DNA from: Mya arenaria
Taxonomy: Eukaryota > Mollusca > Bivalvia > Myida > Myidae
Direction: 5' to 3'
Length of the DNA: 64,000 nt
NCBI RefSeq assembly: GCF_026914265.1
Contig: NC_069130.1
Coordinates: 41,904,429-41,968,428 of the forward strand
Positions within the stretch are counted from its first letter, which is position 1. Each line of letters starts with the position of its first letter. Below are positions 1 to 11,668 of this stretch, piece after piece. The notes below the pieces were generated by a model that was given only the letters and a program-made list of their open reading frames with translations, was not told the DNA's origin and did not search any database. The translations under genes were made by a program, and so were the position numbers.

Positions 1-539
1 ATTTATTTCCTATTTAGTATTTATTCACGTTTTATTTTGTGTAGTGTATTTTATTTTTCATACGATATGTAAACATGTTTAGTTTATTGATAAATTAAAA
101 AAAGTACACGCATGTAAATAAAGAAAAATCAGATCGTTTTTTTTTTGTCGTCTTATCTTTTCCGCAAATATATCCTTCATAACAAAACACCGCAGAAATT
201 GTAGGTATTGCATTAAATCAAACAATGTAATGAAATAAAATTACATCCGACTATCAATAACCGAAGTGTCATTTAACATGAAACCTGCTGATAAATTACA
301 AACTCGAAAGCACGTGGCAGTAACCACCTCGGCCGAAGTGACTATCAAATTCTCGAGGTGTTTATGTGGTATTCATCATGAGTTTTATGACGTAAAATGA
401 GTTGATTATAACATTATAAATTATTAAGACTGAGAAAGAATGAATGAAAAAGTGAAATTGCCATATGACAAATTATAAATTAAGTGGACAATTATGTCAA
501 ATAACAGAAGTTGGGTGACATATAATAGGAAATTTACTT
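1..539. other. AT-rich sequence without recognised gene
   Basis: I see no open frame of useful length, no RNA gene and no recognisable repeat in this stretch. It is strongly AT-rich with short homopolymer runs. Confidence 0.5.
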
Positions 540-633
540 ATTATGAAAACAATATGATACGAGTATTCGGATAGTATTCGAATACTTGACACGAATATCC
601 GGATACCGATTTGGTATCCGGTTTCCATCCCTA
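540..633. mobile_element. Solo end of a hAT-like non-autonomous DNA transposon
   Basis: The stretch is dense in ATTCG/ATCCGGATA palindromic words and ends in CCATCCCTA at 625-633. On the other strand that reads TAGGGATGG, the same type of terminus as the complete element at 59410-60389. I could not find a matching left terminus or target duplication, so this is probably a single surviving end. The small frame starting at 611 runs out of this terminus and is unlikely to be a gene. Confidence 0.5.
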
Positions 634-833
634 TTGGTGTCAGAAAAGAAAGAACCGAGTGCCAGAATCACCCTTAAATGTAAATATGGGGAAAATTAGA
701 GAGTGTTTGGATAAGAAATCCTACATGTCCGGAAAGCTCAGTTGGTTCGAGCAGTTCTGGGTTGAAAGCCAACACTGCATGGACACACTTTTCCTCACAG
801 AATACCCTTGAGATAATAGTGCTACGCTAATTC

Positions 834-1143
834 ACCAGTCAATATTGTAACCATGGCCCCCAGGGTCGGGGGAATAGCCGGGACTTTGACTTTCGGTCCA
901 GCCAACCCCGGGTAAAATCCCTGCCCTGCGGGAACAAACTGATGGTTAAACCCCGGCCAAATGCCCCCGCACCTCAGAGACTCTACATAAGGCCCAATCT
1001 CGGCTTAATTTGGCGCTATGACAAAAACACCGCAGTCACCCGGCCCTGCGGGGCCACCTGGAAAGTAGAAACATGGCCCTTTTCCCCGGCTATCCCTGGT
1101 ATTCCCCCGGACCTGGGGGTGGGGTTACAATTTACTGGTGCAT
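834..1143. mobile_element. GC-rich foldback MITE
   Basis: This is an island of C/G runs in AT-rich DNA. The left edge (CACCAGTCAATATTGTAACC) and the inverted right edge (GGTTACAATTTACTGGTG) form imperfect terminal inverted repeats of about 20-30 bp. They are followed inward by CCCCCAGGTC-type blocks that are also mirrored. A second member of the family lies at 54243-54580. It carries no coding capacity. I do not know the transposase superfamily. Confidence 0.6.
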
Positions 1144-3398
1144 AACATAGTGTTTACAGTAATAACCATCAAATATATCAGAGCAAATTGGATACTATAA
1201 GGAATAAGGTCTTCGGGTTGATGAAATATGTCGTCTGCAAAACTGAAGGAGACTATAAGTTGAATATTGTGGCAGATTATTTGGTCATAATACATTCACT
1301 AACATCTTTATGCAATATTGAAGCAAAATAGTTCGCCATAATCATTTAAATAACATCCATTTGCCTTTTAAGAATGTGTGTAATTGATACTGGGAGGCAT
1401 CGAATAGTGGACCAATTTGGAATCGCTGCTTGGATACGATGTACGTTGGAATCACCTGCCACAAGCGCACTACCAAGACATCCACTTGAACCTGAAAAGG
1501 AAGAAAACACACGCTCCTCGACCTGGATGTGCATCTCGACAGAAAATTAAATATAGACAAATACTTTCTTTTTTTAAATAAAGTCGCGAAATCAAATGAC
1601 GATTCACAATACAAGCGAAAACGCGATAAATAATTCTAGGAACTTAATTCAGTCACAATTATATTTTAAAAAAAGTGTAAGTATTTTGATTTAAAGTTTG
1701 GTCAGCGATGATATCTAAGCAAGCTTAAATCTCAGTTTCAATCTCAAGAAATTCGAATCGAATCTCTCTCGTGAGCTTTCCGTGACAGAAAGCATCAGTT
1801 TCCGGGTCATTTCTCCGGAAGTGTGCGTAGATCGTAACCTTTGCAATACGTCATGTGCTATTTTAATCATTCTCCATATAAGGTAATCCTCTACTTCCGA
1901 TACCGAAAAACTTACAACAGGTCTCTCGTTTAGTACGGTGTAAATGTGGAGGGTGGGGGGGTACTTTTATAAGGCTGAAATGCTTATAAACTTTAAGACC
2001 TATTTTGGACCTCAACGTTTCTCAACGGTCATTGCATACTGTAGAGCCAATAAATGTTTAAAAAGAACTGCACACACATTATAAATTATTCATAAAAATA
2101 TAAAAACTCGGTAAATAAATTCTTCTCTCAATGATACCTCACAATCTCTTTCAGAGCAATGGCGAAATTGGAAGTTCATTAAATAGTCCCGGAGAAAATC
2201 AAATCGCATGCATGCTCTGTGAGTTGAAATGGTTTCGAGATTAATTAAACATGAGTAAGTGTTAAACATTATAATTTGTCAATTGAGAAGGCAGTATTTC
2301 TTGAGATTTCCATACATTTCTTACAGTAAATCATCAATCAGCCATTATCATTGTTAATCTAGTTAAGCGGTTGATTAACAGTGGCCGAGTATGTAGATAA
2401 CTCACAACATTTAGTGGTCAACATTATATTTTGTCCAATGAGAAGGCAGTCGGAAGACAAAACCATTTTTTTTTTATAAGAACATACTAACAATAATTAA
2501 CGATTACTTATGGTATGTATAATATGAAACCAGGCTTATTCCAAGGTCATTATATCGCTCATCTACCCATTCTCATTCTCATCTCATCCATCAGAGGTTT
2601 GATAACTCTGGTGTACGAGAATGCCATTTACCCCACTGACATATCTTATTGCATCCAATGAACATTACCAGACCAAGTGCCTCAAAGGTGTACTATCATC
2701 AAAATTAAGCTAATGTACATCTGTAGCACTATAGCAACAGCAACATACAATTATATATTTACTGTTCTAGCTATAACTTACAGCTGTAGCTATGAATGAA
2801 ATATATTATATTACAACTGTCGCTACATGTAAAGATGCAATAACATTATGTTGGCGACAAAAGAATACCTAAAAAACTCTCTCTCTCTCTCTCTCCTCCC
2901 TCTAAATCTTTGCAACGTAATTCAGAAAGACAGAATTAGAAAATATGAAGAAAAAGTGAAAATAAAAGAATAACAACACATGATTATAAAACCATCAAAG
3001 TAAAAGCAAATTGACAGACGTTTGTATCAGACGTTTAGATTATGTTGTTTCACACTTAATGGTAGTTGTGCGTGTGAGCAGTGCCGTACATTGGCACTAT
3101 CTTCAAGCTGACCAATATTATAAATAAATAAACGTAAACAATTGTCAGACGTTTGTTTCAGCCGTTAAGATAATAGCATGTCCCTCGACGTTGTCGTTTG
3201 GCACTCGATAGTCTTCATGCGTGTGAGCAGTTCCTTACATTTGCACTCCCTTCCAGCTGCCCAATACAACAAAGAACATGGGCGTATGTCATTTCACTCA
3301 GGCTAATTTGTGAATTGCATACAGTTAACTCCAGGTATTCCTCGTTTTCACTACACGTGCCATGTGACGGGTAATATCAGCTGTTGACCATTGTCAAA
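1144..3398. other. Intergenic sequence with a CT tract and a short tandem duplication
   Basis: No gene is recognisable. A (CT)n tract lies near 2878-2895. From about 3010 to 3290 two roughly 140-bp segments repeat imperfectly, sharing GACGTTTGT, GTGTGAGCAGT and CCAGCTG/AAGCTG blocks. The segment around 3220-3265 resembles, inverted, the sequence downstream of Cdc25 copy 5 (near 25950-26000), so it is probably the old 3' UTR of copy 1. Confidence 0.45.
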
Positions 3399-6300
3399 TC
3401 AGAAGGTAAGCCTGAGAGAACTGCCAGGTTTACTTAAACGTGATCTGTGACGTGGTTTGTCGCCTGCCGCCCACGACTTGGAATTGTCACGGAAGTGACG
3501 TAAGTCGTCCACGTGCTCCTGGTGCAACATGGGAACATAGATTTAGGGAAAGCACTGGTCCTGAAAGGAGAAAAATCACAATACATATTTAAATATTATT
3601 GGTTTGAATAGTTTAATAATTATATGTATGTCAAGCATGAACATCTTAATATAAAATTAAATTACTATTTTTCTAAACAGTTTAATTTTTTTAGTCAAGA
3701 AAAAATGTGACTGGGTACAGCGTGCATTATCGTTCGCCTTGGAAATAAGAAACCAACGTCCATATGCTTAACAAATTTATACCAAAATATTAAATATAGC
3801 ACATACCTGGAACTGGTGATAAAACTCCTTGTATCCGCCTTCCAAGAGGTAAACCTCTGGGAAGTTCAGTTGTGGGTAAGAATCCTTGTTGGATTCACGA
3901 TCCAGCGATCTAAGATGGCGGTACATCTTCGGGCCTCGTTCTGATGAGAACTTGCAGTGAAAAACGATCACGTGATTCTTTTCTGATGAGGTCATTGTCT
4001 CGTTCAGGAAGTTCCGGATGGAGTCCTTTGTGTAGAGATTAATGGCGCCCCGGATATGGCCTCCTTCAAACTCGTACGGGTATCTACAGTCAATGACGGT
4101 CAAGTGATCAATATGGTTGTCGTAGTCGCCATTCAGTACAGCTGACATCTGAAAAATATAGCATCATTTTCTGATGAGGATGTTGAGATGGCATTTTCTT
4201 TTCAAAATAATAATAACTAGCATTTTCACTGTGAGGGAGCAAAAACAATCACGTGACCACAAATGCGAACGACCACGGAGAAATTGAGACAACAAAACGT
4301 ATGTTTTTGACGTTTTCTTTATTATCTTGAATCGAATTAAAACAAGACCTAGCCCATGGTACGCCACATAATTTCCGATTTCATGTGGTATACTGTCTGA
4401 TATTCTTGGTGTCGTAGTTTTTGAGAACATTCAATAACAAATTTGGAATCGAGGGTGCAGACGACCACACATTTTGTATATCTTGAAAAAACAATGATAA
4501 AACGGCTGGTTTCACCTGGTTCTTTACGAAAAACTCTTATTAAAGCAAATATATACCATTTAGAGTACCTTTGCAAGGGGTATTGATGTTTTTGAAGGCA
4601 ATATCAAAATATCAAATTATGCGAACGACCACACTCGATAATTTAGGCGAATGACCACATTTCTTAAATTAAATTTGAAGGGGTTGCGAATAAAGCCTTC
4701 GTGATCTCAATGTTTTTTTTTCTATTCTAAGGACATTTGTACCCGCACAGGACGCACACACGTGTATAATCTTCTCGACAAATCCGACATGTCAACACCA
4801 GAATGTGACCGAGATTGTGCGGCATGCGTTTCGAGGCATTCGACCATTGTAAAGGAGATTATTGTCAAGTACGATGGTGATAGAAGTCACTGTAGGATGT
4901 GTGTCTAGAATGAAAAGAAGTAGTAGGGCAATTTTCGAATGCCAAGATCTAACGTACATTTAATAGGGCTAAAACCCACCCAAATCCCATGACACCTATA
5001 TCTCTAAGTATGTCAATCGTTAAACTTGTTAAAACACCAATTTTTGTATTGTAAGATGAAGAAAACATACATTTAATTTATCTCATCACACAATTTCAGG
5101 GACCGTATGTTCGATATACGTTCGACGAAAAGGAGGAAGAGTGGTGCAGTATGTTTGGATCGAAATTCATTACAAAAAGGGGCACTGTGTGTCAGAAGGG
5201 AAAAGTCGAGGAGAAAAGATTGAAAAACGTTAGTTACATCCTAAATGGGATTCATAACATTCAATGTCGACAATCGATATGATCATATGGAACTTCTAAT
5301 GCTACTGGGTAGTTCATTTATAGCCCGCGAATGACATGTGTAGTTATTACTCATTTACAAGTTGTTTTTGATTAAATATGTGTTGTCTTTATTCTTTATT
5401 GACACGTCACTTATATGGCAATAAGCAGTGTTATTATATGGCAATAATAGTGAAGATTAATCAAATAAAACTGTTATTTGATAACGTTTATTGTCTTTAT
5501 TTAAAAAATACAAACGGATCACTTTAAACACAGAGTATAAATCACATCAATATGAAACAAAAATATCCGCATTTGTTTGTGAAACAATCGCATTTATAAG
5601 ACTGATCAGGCTGTTTACATGTAAAACTTAAACATATAAATGTAATCACAGAGCAAATCACAAAAAGTGAAATGAATCAACTACAATAATATCGACTCAA
5701 AATAATACAAGAATTTACTAAGTTTTGGAAAAAAATCACAAAAATGAAATTGATCACAGTGCAATGATCCTTTATAATAAGAGCTGTCAAAGAGATAGCG
5801 CGCTCAATTGTTCCGTCGCTTAGTTTAGATTGCAAAGTTTTGGTATATGTGCAAAACCTTAACCAGAATCTTTTAGTCGAATAATAAAGGGCCATAATTT
5901 ACATTTTATGCAAAATGGAGCTATCTTACTTGATTAATTAAGTCTGTTGGATAGTTGGAAACGCCTGTCTGAAGTTTCAATGCAATACATGTATTTGCTG
6001 AGATAATGACTTAAAGGTGCTTACATGCAAAACCTTAACCAAAGTTTGACGCTAGGGTGGGTAGGATAGCTCTCGTTAGTCTTCGAATAGTCGAGCTAAA
6101 AACCAATCGCCTCAAACAAAAGCAAGAATTTACTAAAACAGTTCTGAAAATGCCTTCCTGGTTATGTAAATACGGCGATTTCTTTTCAAAAACAAAATAT
6201 TGTTAGAAAATACAATAGGTTTTCTAATAATATATGTGTTGTTTCGTGCTGCCGCAATGTTGAAATGTTCGAAAGGACCTTGCCACAATATCTGCAGACC

Positions 6301-7489
6301 TGAGGTTGTCGACTCTCCATCTAAAAGATATACCATACACATTAACAAATAAAGTATTTGAAGCTTTATTCGCACTCTTATCAAAATTAGATTAAAAAGT
6401 GTGGTCGTTCGCCTAAAATTATCGAGTGTGGTCGTTCGCATAATTTAATATTGTACGATTTCTTTTAAAAACATCATTTCGCCTTGAACATGTATTGTAA
6501 ATGGTATATATTTACTGTTTATATATCTTTTTGTAAAGAACCAGTTGGAATTAGTCGATTTATCATTGTTGTTTTTTTGCAAGATAAACAAAATGTGTGG
6601 TCGTCTGCATCGCCGATTCCAAATTTGTTTTTGAATGTTCTCAAAAACTACAACATCAAGAATAACAGACAGTTTACCATATGAAAGCGGAAATCATGTG
6701 GCGTACCATGGGCTAGGTTTTGTTTTAATTTGATTCGATTTAGTAAAGAAAATATACACAAACATACCTTTTGTTGTGTCAAGATCGCCGTGGTCGTACA
6801 CATTTGTGGTGACGTCACAATTCTTGCTCCCTCACAGTGCTTTTAAAATCTTATCTAGAAAATGAAATTTTCTTATTGAAGAGGGGATTATAAGAAATTG
6901 AATGTAAAAAGGCATTTGTCGCCTTAAAAAAATCTGTTATTCAGAACACTGATTTAAGCTGCTTTAAAATTTAAATAAAACTCACCGTTTCTGGCAAAAT
7001 GGCCATGCGATCCTTGTGTTTGCCGGTCAAGGTCAGGAGCCCGTTGTCCCGTGACCCATCTGTCACAAGGTCGGAGTTCGTCGACAGCCGTAGACGATCG
7101 GCTCTCATTTGTGATGACGTCATAGATTTGGGATGACTTCGGATGCACCTCAGAAGTTCGACGTCTTTTTTGATCATGGTAAACGTCATTGACGTCAGTC
7201 CTACGTTGGTTGAAGTTCTTGTAGAAAATATCCTCCAATGTTGTTTGCTCTGATTTCAGATCGTGCTCAACGGGAAGCTTCTTCCTCATGTTTCTGGAAA
7301 GTTAGCAAATTATTATCATATCGGCTTATCAATTTGAAGTGCTAGCAAAAAAGCAAGTTCATTTTATTGTATTCTGAAAAGTTTCACAATGATGTAATGA
7401 TAATAAACAACAATAAAATCAACTTACTGTGCTGCAAAGCGGCGGGCCAACGTTGACACGGAACAAAAATCCAAACTCTGTGGAGGCAT
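3399..7489 (-). pseudogene. Cdc25-like phosphatase copy 1 (type I), degenerate
   Basis: Four exons on the minus strand: 7428-7489, 6986-7293, 3807-4148 and 3399-3560. Exon 1 encodes MPPQSLDFCSVSTLARR. Exon 2 has the N-terminal region with a basic KRRR stretch and the start of the catalytic fold. Exon 3 is the Cdc25 rhodanese core (VIDCRYPYEFEGGHI). Its active site reads HCKFSSERGP, with Lys where all other recognisable copies have Glu. Exon 2 is 308 nt instead of a 3n+1 length: about 10 extra bases just before the RLSTNSD block shift the frame. Exon 4 has a TAA six codons in (after DQCFP), which would remove the C-terminal helix. Splice sites still look good. The promoter module is intact, so transcription is possible. 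A 2.6-kb foldback transposon occupies intron 2. Cdc25 family membership is certain; that this copy yields no full phosphatase is a strong inference. Confidence 0.85.
4227..6839. mobile_element. Foldback DNA transposon with roughly 435-bp inverted arms
   Basis: The outer ends are CACTGTGAGGGAGCAA (4227 inward) and its inverse ending at 6839. The arms, about 4227-4662 and 6400-6839, are inverted copies of each other by eye. Shared blocks include a TGGTCGTTCGC motif, ACCATGGGCTAGG-type sequence and a TTGAGAACATTC stretch. The element sits within intron 2 of Cdc25 copy 1. The interior (4663-6399) has no clear transposase. Two short coding-like stretches lie at about 4730-4910 (Cys-rich, CDRDCAACV) and 5098-5280 (after a TTTCAG acceptor-like site). 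T-rich flanks prevent a firm target-duplication call. Confidence 0.75.
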
Positions 7490-7925
7490 TTTTGAAATTT
7501 CTATTTAAAAGCAGTTCAGTCTAAGTAAGTTGTGTAAACGTAAACTTTTGGTAAAGATATGATGAAATTTGGAAGATCGGCTGTTTTATATACGATCTGA
7601 GTCAAAGGCGTTAAGATAATTCAGCTGTTCACTCAAGCACGATGATTGGAGCGGTGGACGCTCTGAGCCGCTTAAGTCAACGCTCAATTAGTTACTGAAC
7701 ACCTCAAACGCGGTCCAATTAGCCGCTCATCAAACAATTAGTGTTAACCATTGACAATCTGATGAGTGATTATTGCTGGACAATATTGTTTGTCAGATTG
7801 TGATGAAACTTTTACAAGGTATTGGACCAAGAGCAATATTCATGGCGATGTTTAAGATGAAAGAGACTTTAATGAGATAACATTAGTAGAATATTAGATT
7901 GCATCGATATAAACTTTATTGTCAT
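7490..7925 (-). promoter_or_regulatory. Upstream module of Cdc25 copy 1
   Basis: This is the promoter region shared by the cluster. A TATA box (TATATAAAA) lies at 7584-7592 on the minus strand, about 95 nt from the ATG. Farther out are a CCAAT motif (gctCCAATcat), a GGACCGCGTTTGAGG block with ATTGG next to a CHR-like TTTGAG, and the conserved core at about 7780-7900. Block order and spacing match copies 3, 5, 6, 7 and 8. CCAAT and CDE/CHR elements are known controls of vertebrate Cdc25 genes. Assigning them here is an inference from motif resemblance. Confidence 0.6.
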
Positions 7926-8039
7926 TAGAAGATATGCAGACAGAAACCAGAAAATGACAATATGTATTGCTTTTTGCTAATATCATCTTTCAAAGTAATA
8001 TTATTATTATAGTAGTTTTATTAAGTTGATAGAAAATGT

Positions 8040-8760
8040 CACAATTGAGGCGTTTATAAAAAATAGATTACGGCCAGTTATATGTGTTTTCAAATGTAGT
8101 AAGTAAGCCTAAAATTGGAACGAAAAGTTGAGTATTACATATATATAATTTTGAATTAAGTGCAGCAGGATTTTGCACTCCCCCTACCCACACAGAAAAT
8201 GCACACAAAATGTTTGAAAAGTACGACGACTGCATTATACGATTATAAATTATTATTGAACTGTTTTCTTTTATAATTTTATTACTAATATGTTTTTGTT
8301 GTTGTGTGTGTTTTTGTTGTTGCGATATTACAGGCCGAATATCACAAAAATGCAAAGTCATATCTCAATCTCAGTCTCAACCAATTTTACTGTATATTAT
8401 AAAAACTATCAAAATCGTATATGTTTTCACAACTTTTAAAATTGTGTTCTCTTATTGACAATATTGATTCAAACTTTGGTCAAGATTCCTAAGAGCTTTT
8501 TTCTACAGCAGAAAATGTAATAAAGAACAACTCAATGCTGTTGAAAATTACCCCAACATATGCTATTGCTATAGTATAAGTTATCTTTGAAACATTGACC
8601 CATTGTTTTAATCGACACATTCTATGAGGTAATGTTCTTTTTTAAAAATAGTTAAATCATACAATAATGTGTAACATACGATGCTTTTATTCGGTAAAAT
8701 GAGTTGAAACTAAAGTTCAGCGTTGACCTGAGTATTTTTATGATATTAGAGCCAGGTGTT
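8040..8760 (-). repeat. Inverted copy of the spacer upstream of copy 6
   Basis: Read on the minus strand, this segment matches 27840-28195 continued by 32927-33560, the spacer split by the LINE in the right half. Shared blocks include TTGAGACTGAGATTGAGATA, an ATCTTGACCAAAG block and a CATTTTGTGTGCA-rich tract. The same spacer recurs at 39760-40430 and 49060-49650. Here it is uninterrupted, so it gives the state before the LINE insertion. Confidence 0.65.
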
Positions 8761-9010
8761 TAATATTGAAAACGCAAAGACTGTTCAATCGTCACTAACC
8801 CATCTCAAACTTGGCCCAGTTAGCGGCTCATCAATCAGTTTGTGTTTGCCATCGTCACTCTGATGAGTGACAATTAATTGACAATATTGTTTGTCATATG
8901 GTGATAAAACTATTAAATGTAAAGGAACCTAGAGCAGTATTCATGGCGCCGGTACTGATGAAATAAATTCCTTTTGAAATTACATTATTGAAATAACTGA
9001 TCGTATCTGA
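8740..9010 (-). promoter_or_regulatory. Orphan copy of the Cdc25 upstream module (B type)
   Basis: On the minus strand this holds the conserved core (CCTAGAGCAGTATTCATGGC in + sense) and the TTAGCGGCTCATCAATCAG block of the promoter family. No TATA box or exon 1 follows it. It is the mirror image of the module at 27620-27830. It may be a leftover of a deleted gene copy or a distal enhancer, and sequence alone does not decide. Confidence 0.5.
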
Positions 9011-11160
9011 GTTTCTCAAGTCAACGTCAATGCTTTATATACTCTATTTCATAGAACATTAAAACACGAAGTATTACTCGTTAATTAAATTGGTCTCACC
9101 TAGAGAATATTGGCAAACCCCTTAAACATACGCATTTTTTGTGCAAATCAATTGCAGTAAAGAATAGTTTACATCACACCAACACCGTAATTATATATAT
9201 ATCTATTCTATCTTAACGAACACTGCCATAATGATGGTACCAAACAAATAAAAAAATATACCGGTACTTTTTTAGATACTAAAATAGCAAAAAACTGCGA
9301 TCTGTCTGAAAAATAATACATATTATTAACACAATCAAAACACTCTGCTTCTAAGATCTAAACGTCATATATAACGTACTCAAAGAACTTGTTCTCTAAA
9401 AATTGTGAATTTTCATCATATTTGATATTTCATAAAAAAAATCGTTCACATTTGATAGCGTGAGACATCAAACATATTTATCCTTGTAAAATGCGAAGAA
9501 AGTGCTTGATTAAAAGATAAAACATCGTCAAAAATTCAAATTTTGCAAGAAATATAAATTGACAATAAATGCCATTGTAACCACAACACAACGGTAAACG
9601 GACTTTATTTCAATCAAACGATAAGCGTCAGTTCCTGTCAAATGACAGAGGCAATGTATTGTTTGTGTATATTGTAAATAACCTTATGCTTTATATGTGT
9701 CCATAACGTTTGTGTGTTTGTTTGTTTTTTGTTGTTATTTTTCTCTGTCTACACTTTGTATTGTATTGTATATATTTGTGTATGTGTATATAAACTATAC
9801 TTCTCTTCACATTTGGAGGATAAACAGAATAAAGTAAACTATTTTACCGAAACGCGATATTAAAAAAAATATAATCATTTCATTCTTGGCTTTAATAATC
9901 GGTTGTTTGTATCTCGTATAAAAAGGCTTGCTAGTATGGCAAATTACTCACAGTACATAAGACTATATACATGTGATAAAGCCCCTCCCACTCCCACACT
10001 TCGGATACACATTTAAACACATTTCGAAAGTGGATTAACACACTTTTTCCGTGTGATGGTTATTTTTAAATGAACTGCCACGCTCTTGCACGCCACTTGT
10101 TATTCCACACTTTTTAGGCCCGGCGTTTTGGTTACCGAAGAACTATGTTATAAGCCGTTTCACATTAATAATTAGTAAATGGAAAACCGATTTGGTTTGA
10201 GGAGGATTTGAGAGTTGTCGCTATAAGATATGCAGCAAATGTAAATAACCGAACAATTGTACGGCAAAAATCCTTTCTAACTTGGGTACCTGACACATAC
10301 CGACATAGTAGTTACCATTGTTGTCTCAAATTTCAACCATCTACTCACGAAATAAACCCAGTTGGTATGCTTATGACCCCTCATTACACTGTTAAAAATG
10401 ACCCAATATGCGTATTCAAGATGCAACGACTTAAGAATTAAAGGAGATTCAAAACTGTTCGCTATTCCAATTTCTTGGGGCCTCTCAAAAAGGCATTGAC
10501 TACTGGTTACTGTCTTTAAATGACTATTTAATCTATTTAAAAACCATTTTACGCCTATCAATAAGATAACTAAAAGGTTGGCAGCGAGATGTTGATTATA
10601 CCAAAAATAAACAATAAATATTATATACTGTAATAAGTTTTTCTAGGTGGTATATTGCCGATGATTTAAGGGGGTTATTTCAAAATCAATTAGATGCATG
10701 TTTGTTTGAAACACCATTTCATTTCAGATATCAATAAAGATTTAAAGAAGTACGCTGAGTGTTTTTAGCAACGTGGCATTAAAAGTTAGTTTTGATATAA
10801 ATAACACAAGCATGTTTATCTAAAACTGATGAAAAGTAAAAATAAAAATACACATGTAATTTAAAACATTTTTATTCATAAACATATTAAATAATAAACA
10901 AAGAAAAATGTCATTAACAAAACAAAGCAAAAAGTACTTACAAAAAATAAATAATTAACTCTGTAAACTTTAACAGTTTCGTAAGAGAGGGCAAGGAAGA
11001 GAGTGAAAAAACAACAACATGAAAATAAACAATACATATTCACAATTATTTCCATTATGTATTCGTAGATTTATAAAAAGGCTCTGATTTTCTTCGATAA
11101 AATATCGTTAATCATTTTACGTTGTTGCGTAGTTCATCATGTTTTGTACAAGACCCGGAC
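9011..11160. other. No gene recognised
   Basis: AT-rich sequence with T/G-rich low-complexity stretches (about 9700-9800). Short frames near 10208-10561 on both strands lack motifs and splice context. Nothing supports a gene here. Confidence 0.45.
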
Positions 11161-11164
11161 TTAA

Positions 11165-11250
11165 TGTGTTTCCGTGTTTAGTGACGCAGCTTGTCGCCCT
11201 TTTCTAGCTGAGCAATTCGACAGCTTATCGAAGCGCATTGAGACTTCTAA
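11165..11250 (-). other. Conserved 3' UTR hairpin downstream of Cdc25 copy 2
   Basis: On the minus strand this contains the CGATAAGCTGTCGAA ... CAGCTAGAAAA sequence found at the same place after copies 3, 4, 6 and 7. The AGCTG/CAGCT stem is retained although the loop differs. The SINE at 11274-11578 separates it from the gene. Confidence 0.5.
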
Positions 11251-11273
11251 CTATGACATATATTGCCGTATGC

Positions 11274-11578
11274 GGTGGTGTTAGTAGTTTATACTCCGGG
11301 TCCCGGCGTGAGCACATTGAAGGGTCCCAGAGTGACAGTTCAACCAGTGCACATCTATCCTGGGCAGACTATCTGGCGGTTAACCAGTACTAGGTGCCTT
11401 CACCTCTGCAAGGAACTGACAACTTCTGTACATGCCAGGGGCAGTGGTACAGTGCGAATGGTCGTAGAAAGGATTTCATATCCAATCACAACAGAAGTGA
11501 CCTGGTCCACCCGGGAATCGAACCCGGATTGTCCGATTCACAGTCCAACGCTCTACCGATTGAGCTAACCGGGCGGAC
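11274..11578 (-). mobile_element. tRNA-derived SINE, full length
   Basis: It is flanked by perfect 12-bp target duplications, ATTGCCGTATGC, at 11262-11273 and 11579-11590. On the minus strand the head (about 11503-11578) is tRNA-like. It has the A-box sequence TTAGCTCAATCGGTAGAGC, a GTG in the anticodon position and the B-box GGGTTCGATTCCC. The acceptor arm does not pair and the anticodon stem has a mismatch, so it is not a working tRNA. The roughly 230-bp body follows and ends in an AACTACTAACACCACC-type tail. LINE enzymes supplied in trans mobilise SINEs; which LINE partner applies here is unknown. Confidence 0.85.
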
Positions 11579-11668
11579 ATTGCCGTATGCATCATGCTTA
11601 AGAAGAGTCATTTCTTGAATTTTCAGCGATTTCACTACACAAGACATATAAGGTTGCTGAATGACCAA

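Noticed and set aside
11503-11578. tRNA-His-like gene (GTG anticodon) on the minus strand
   Set aside because: The acceptor stem does not pair, the anticodon stem has a mismatch, and it is the 5' head of a SINE with target duplications.
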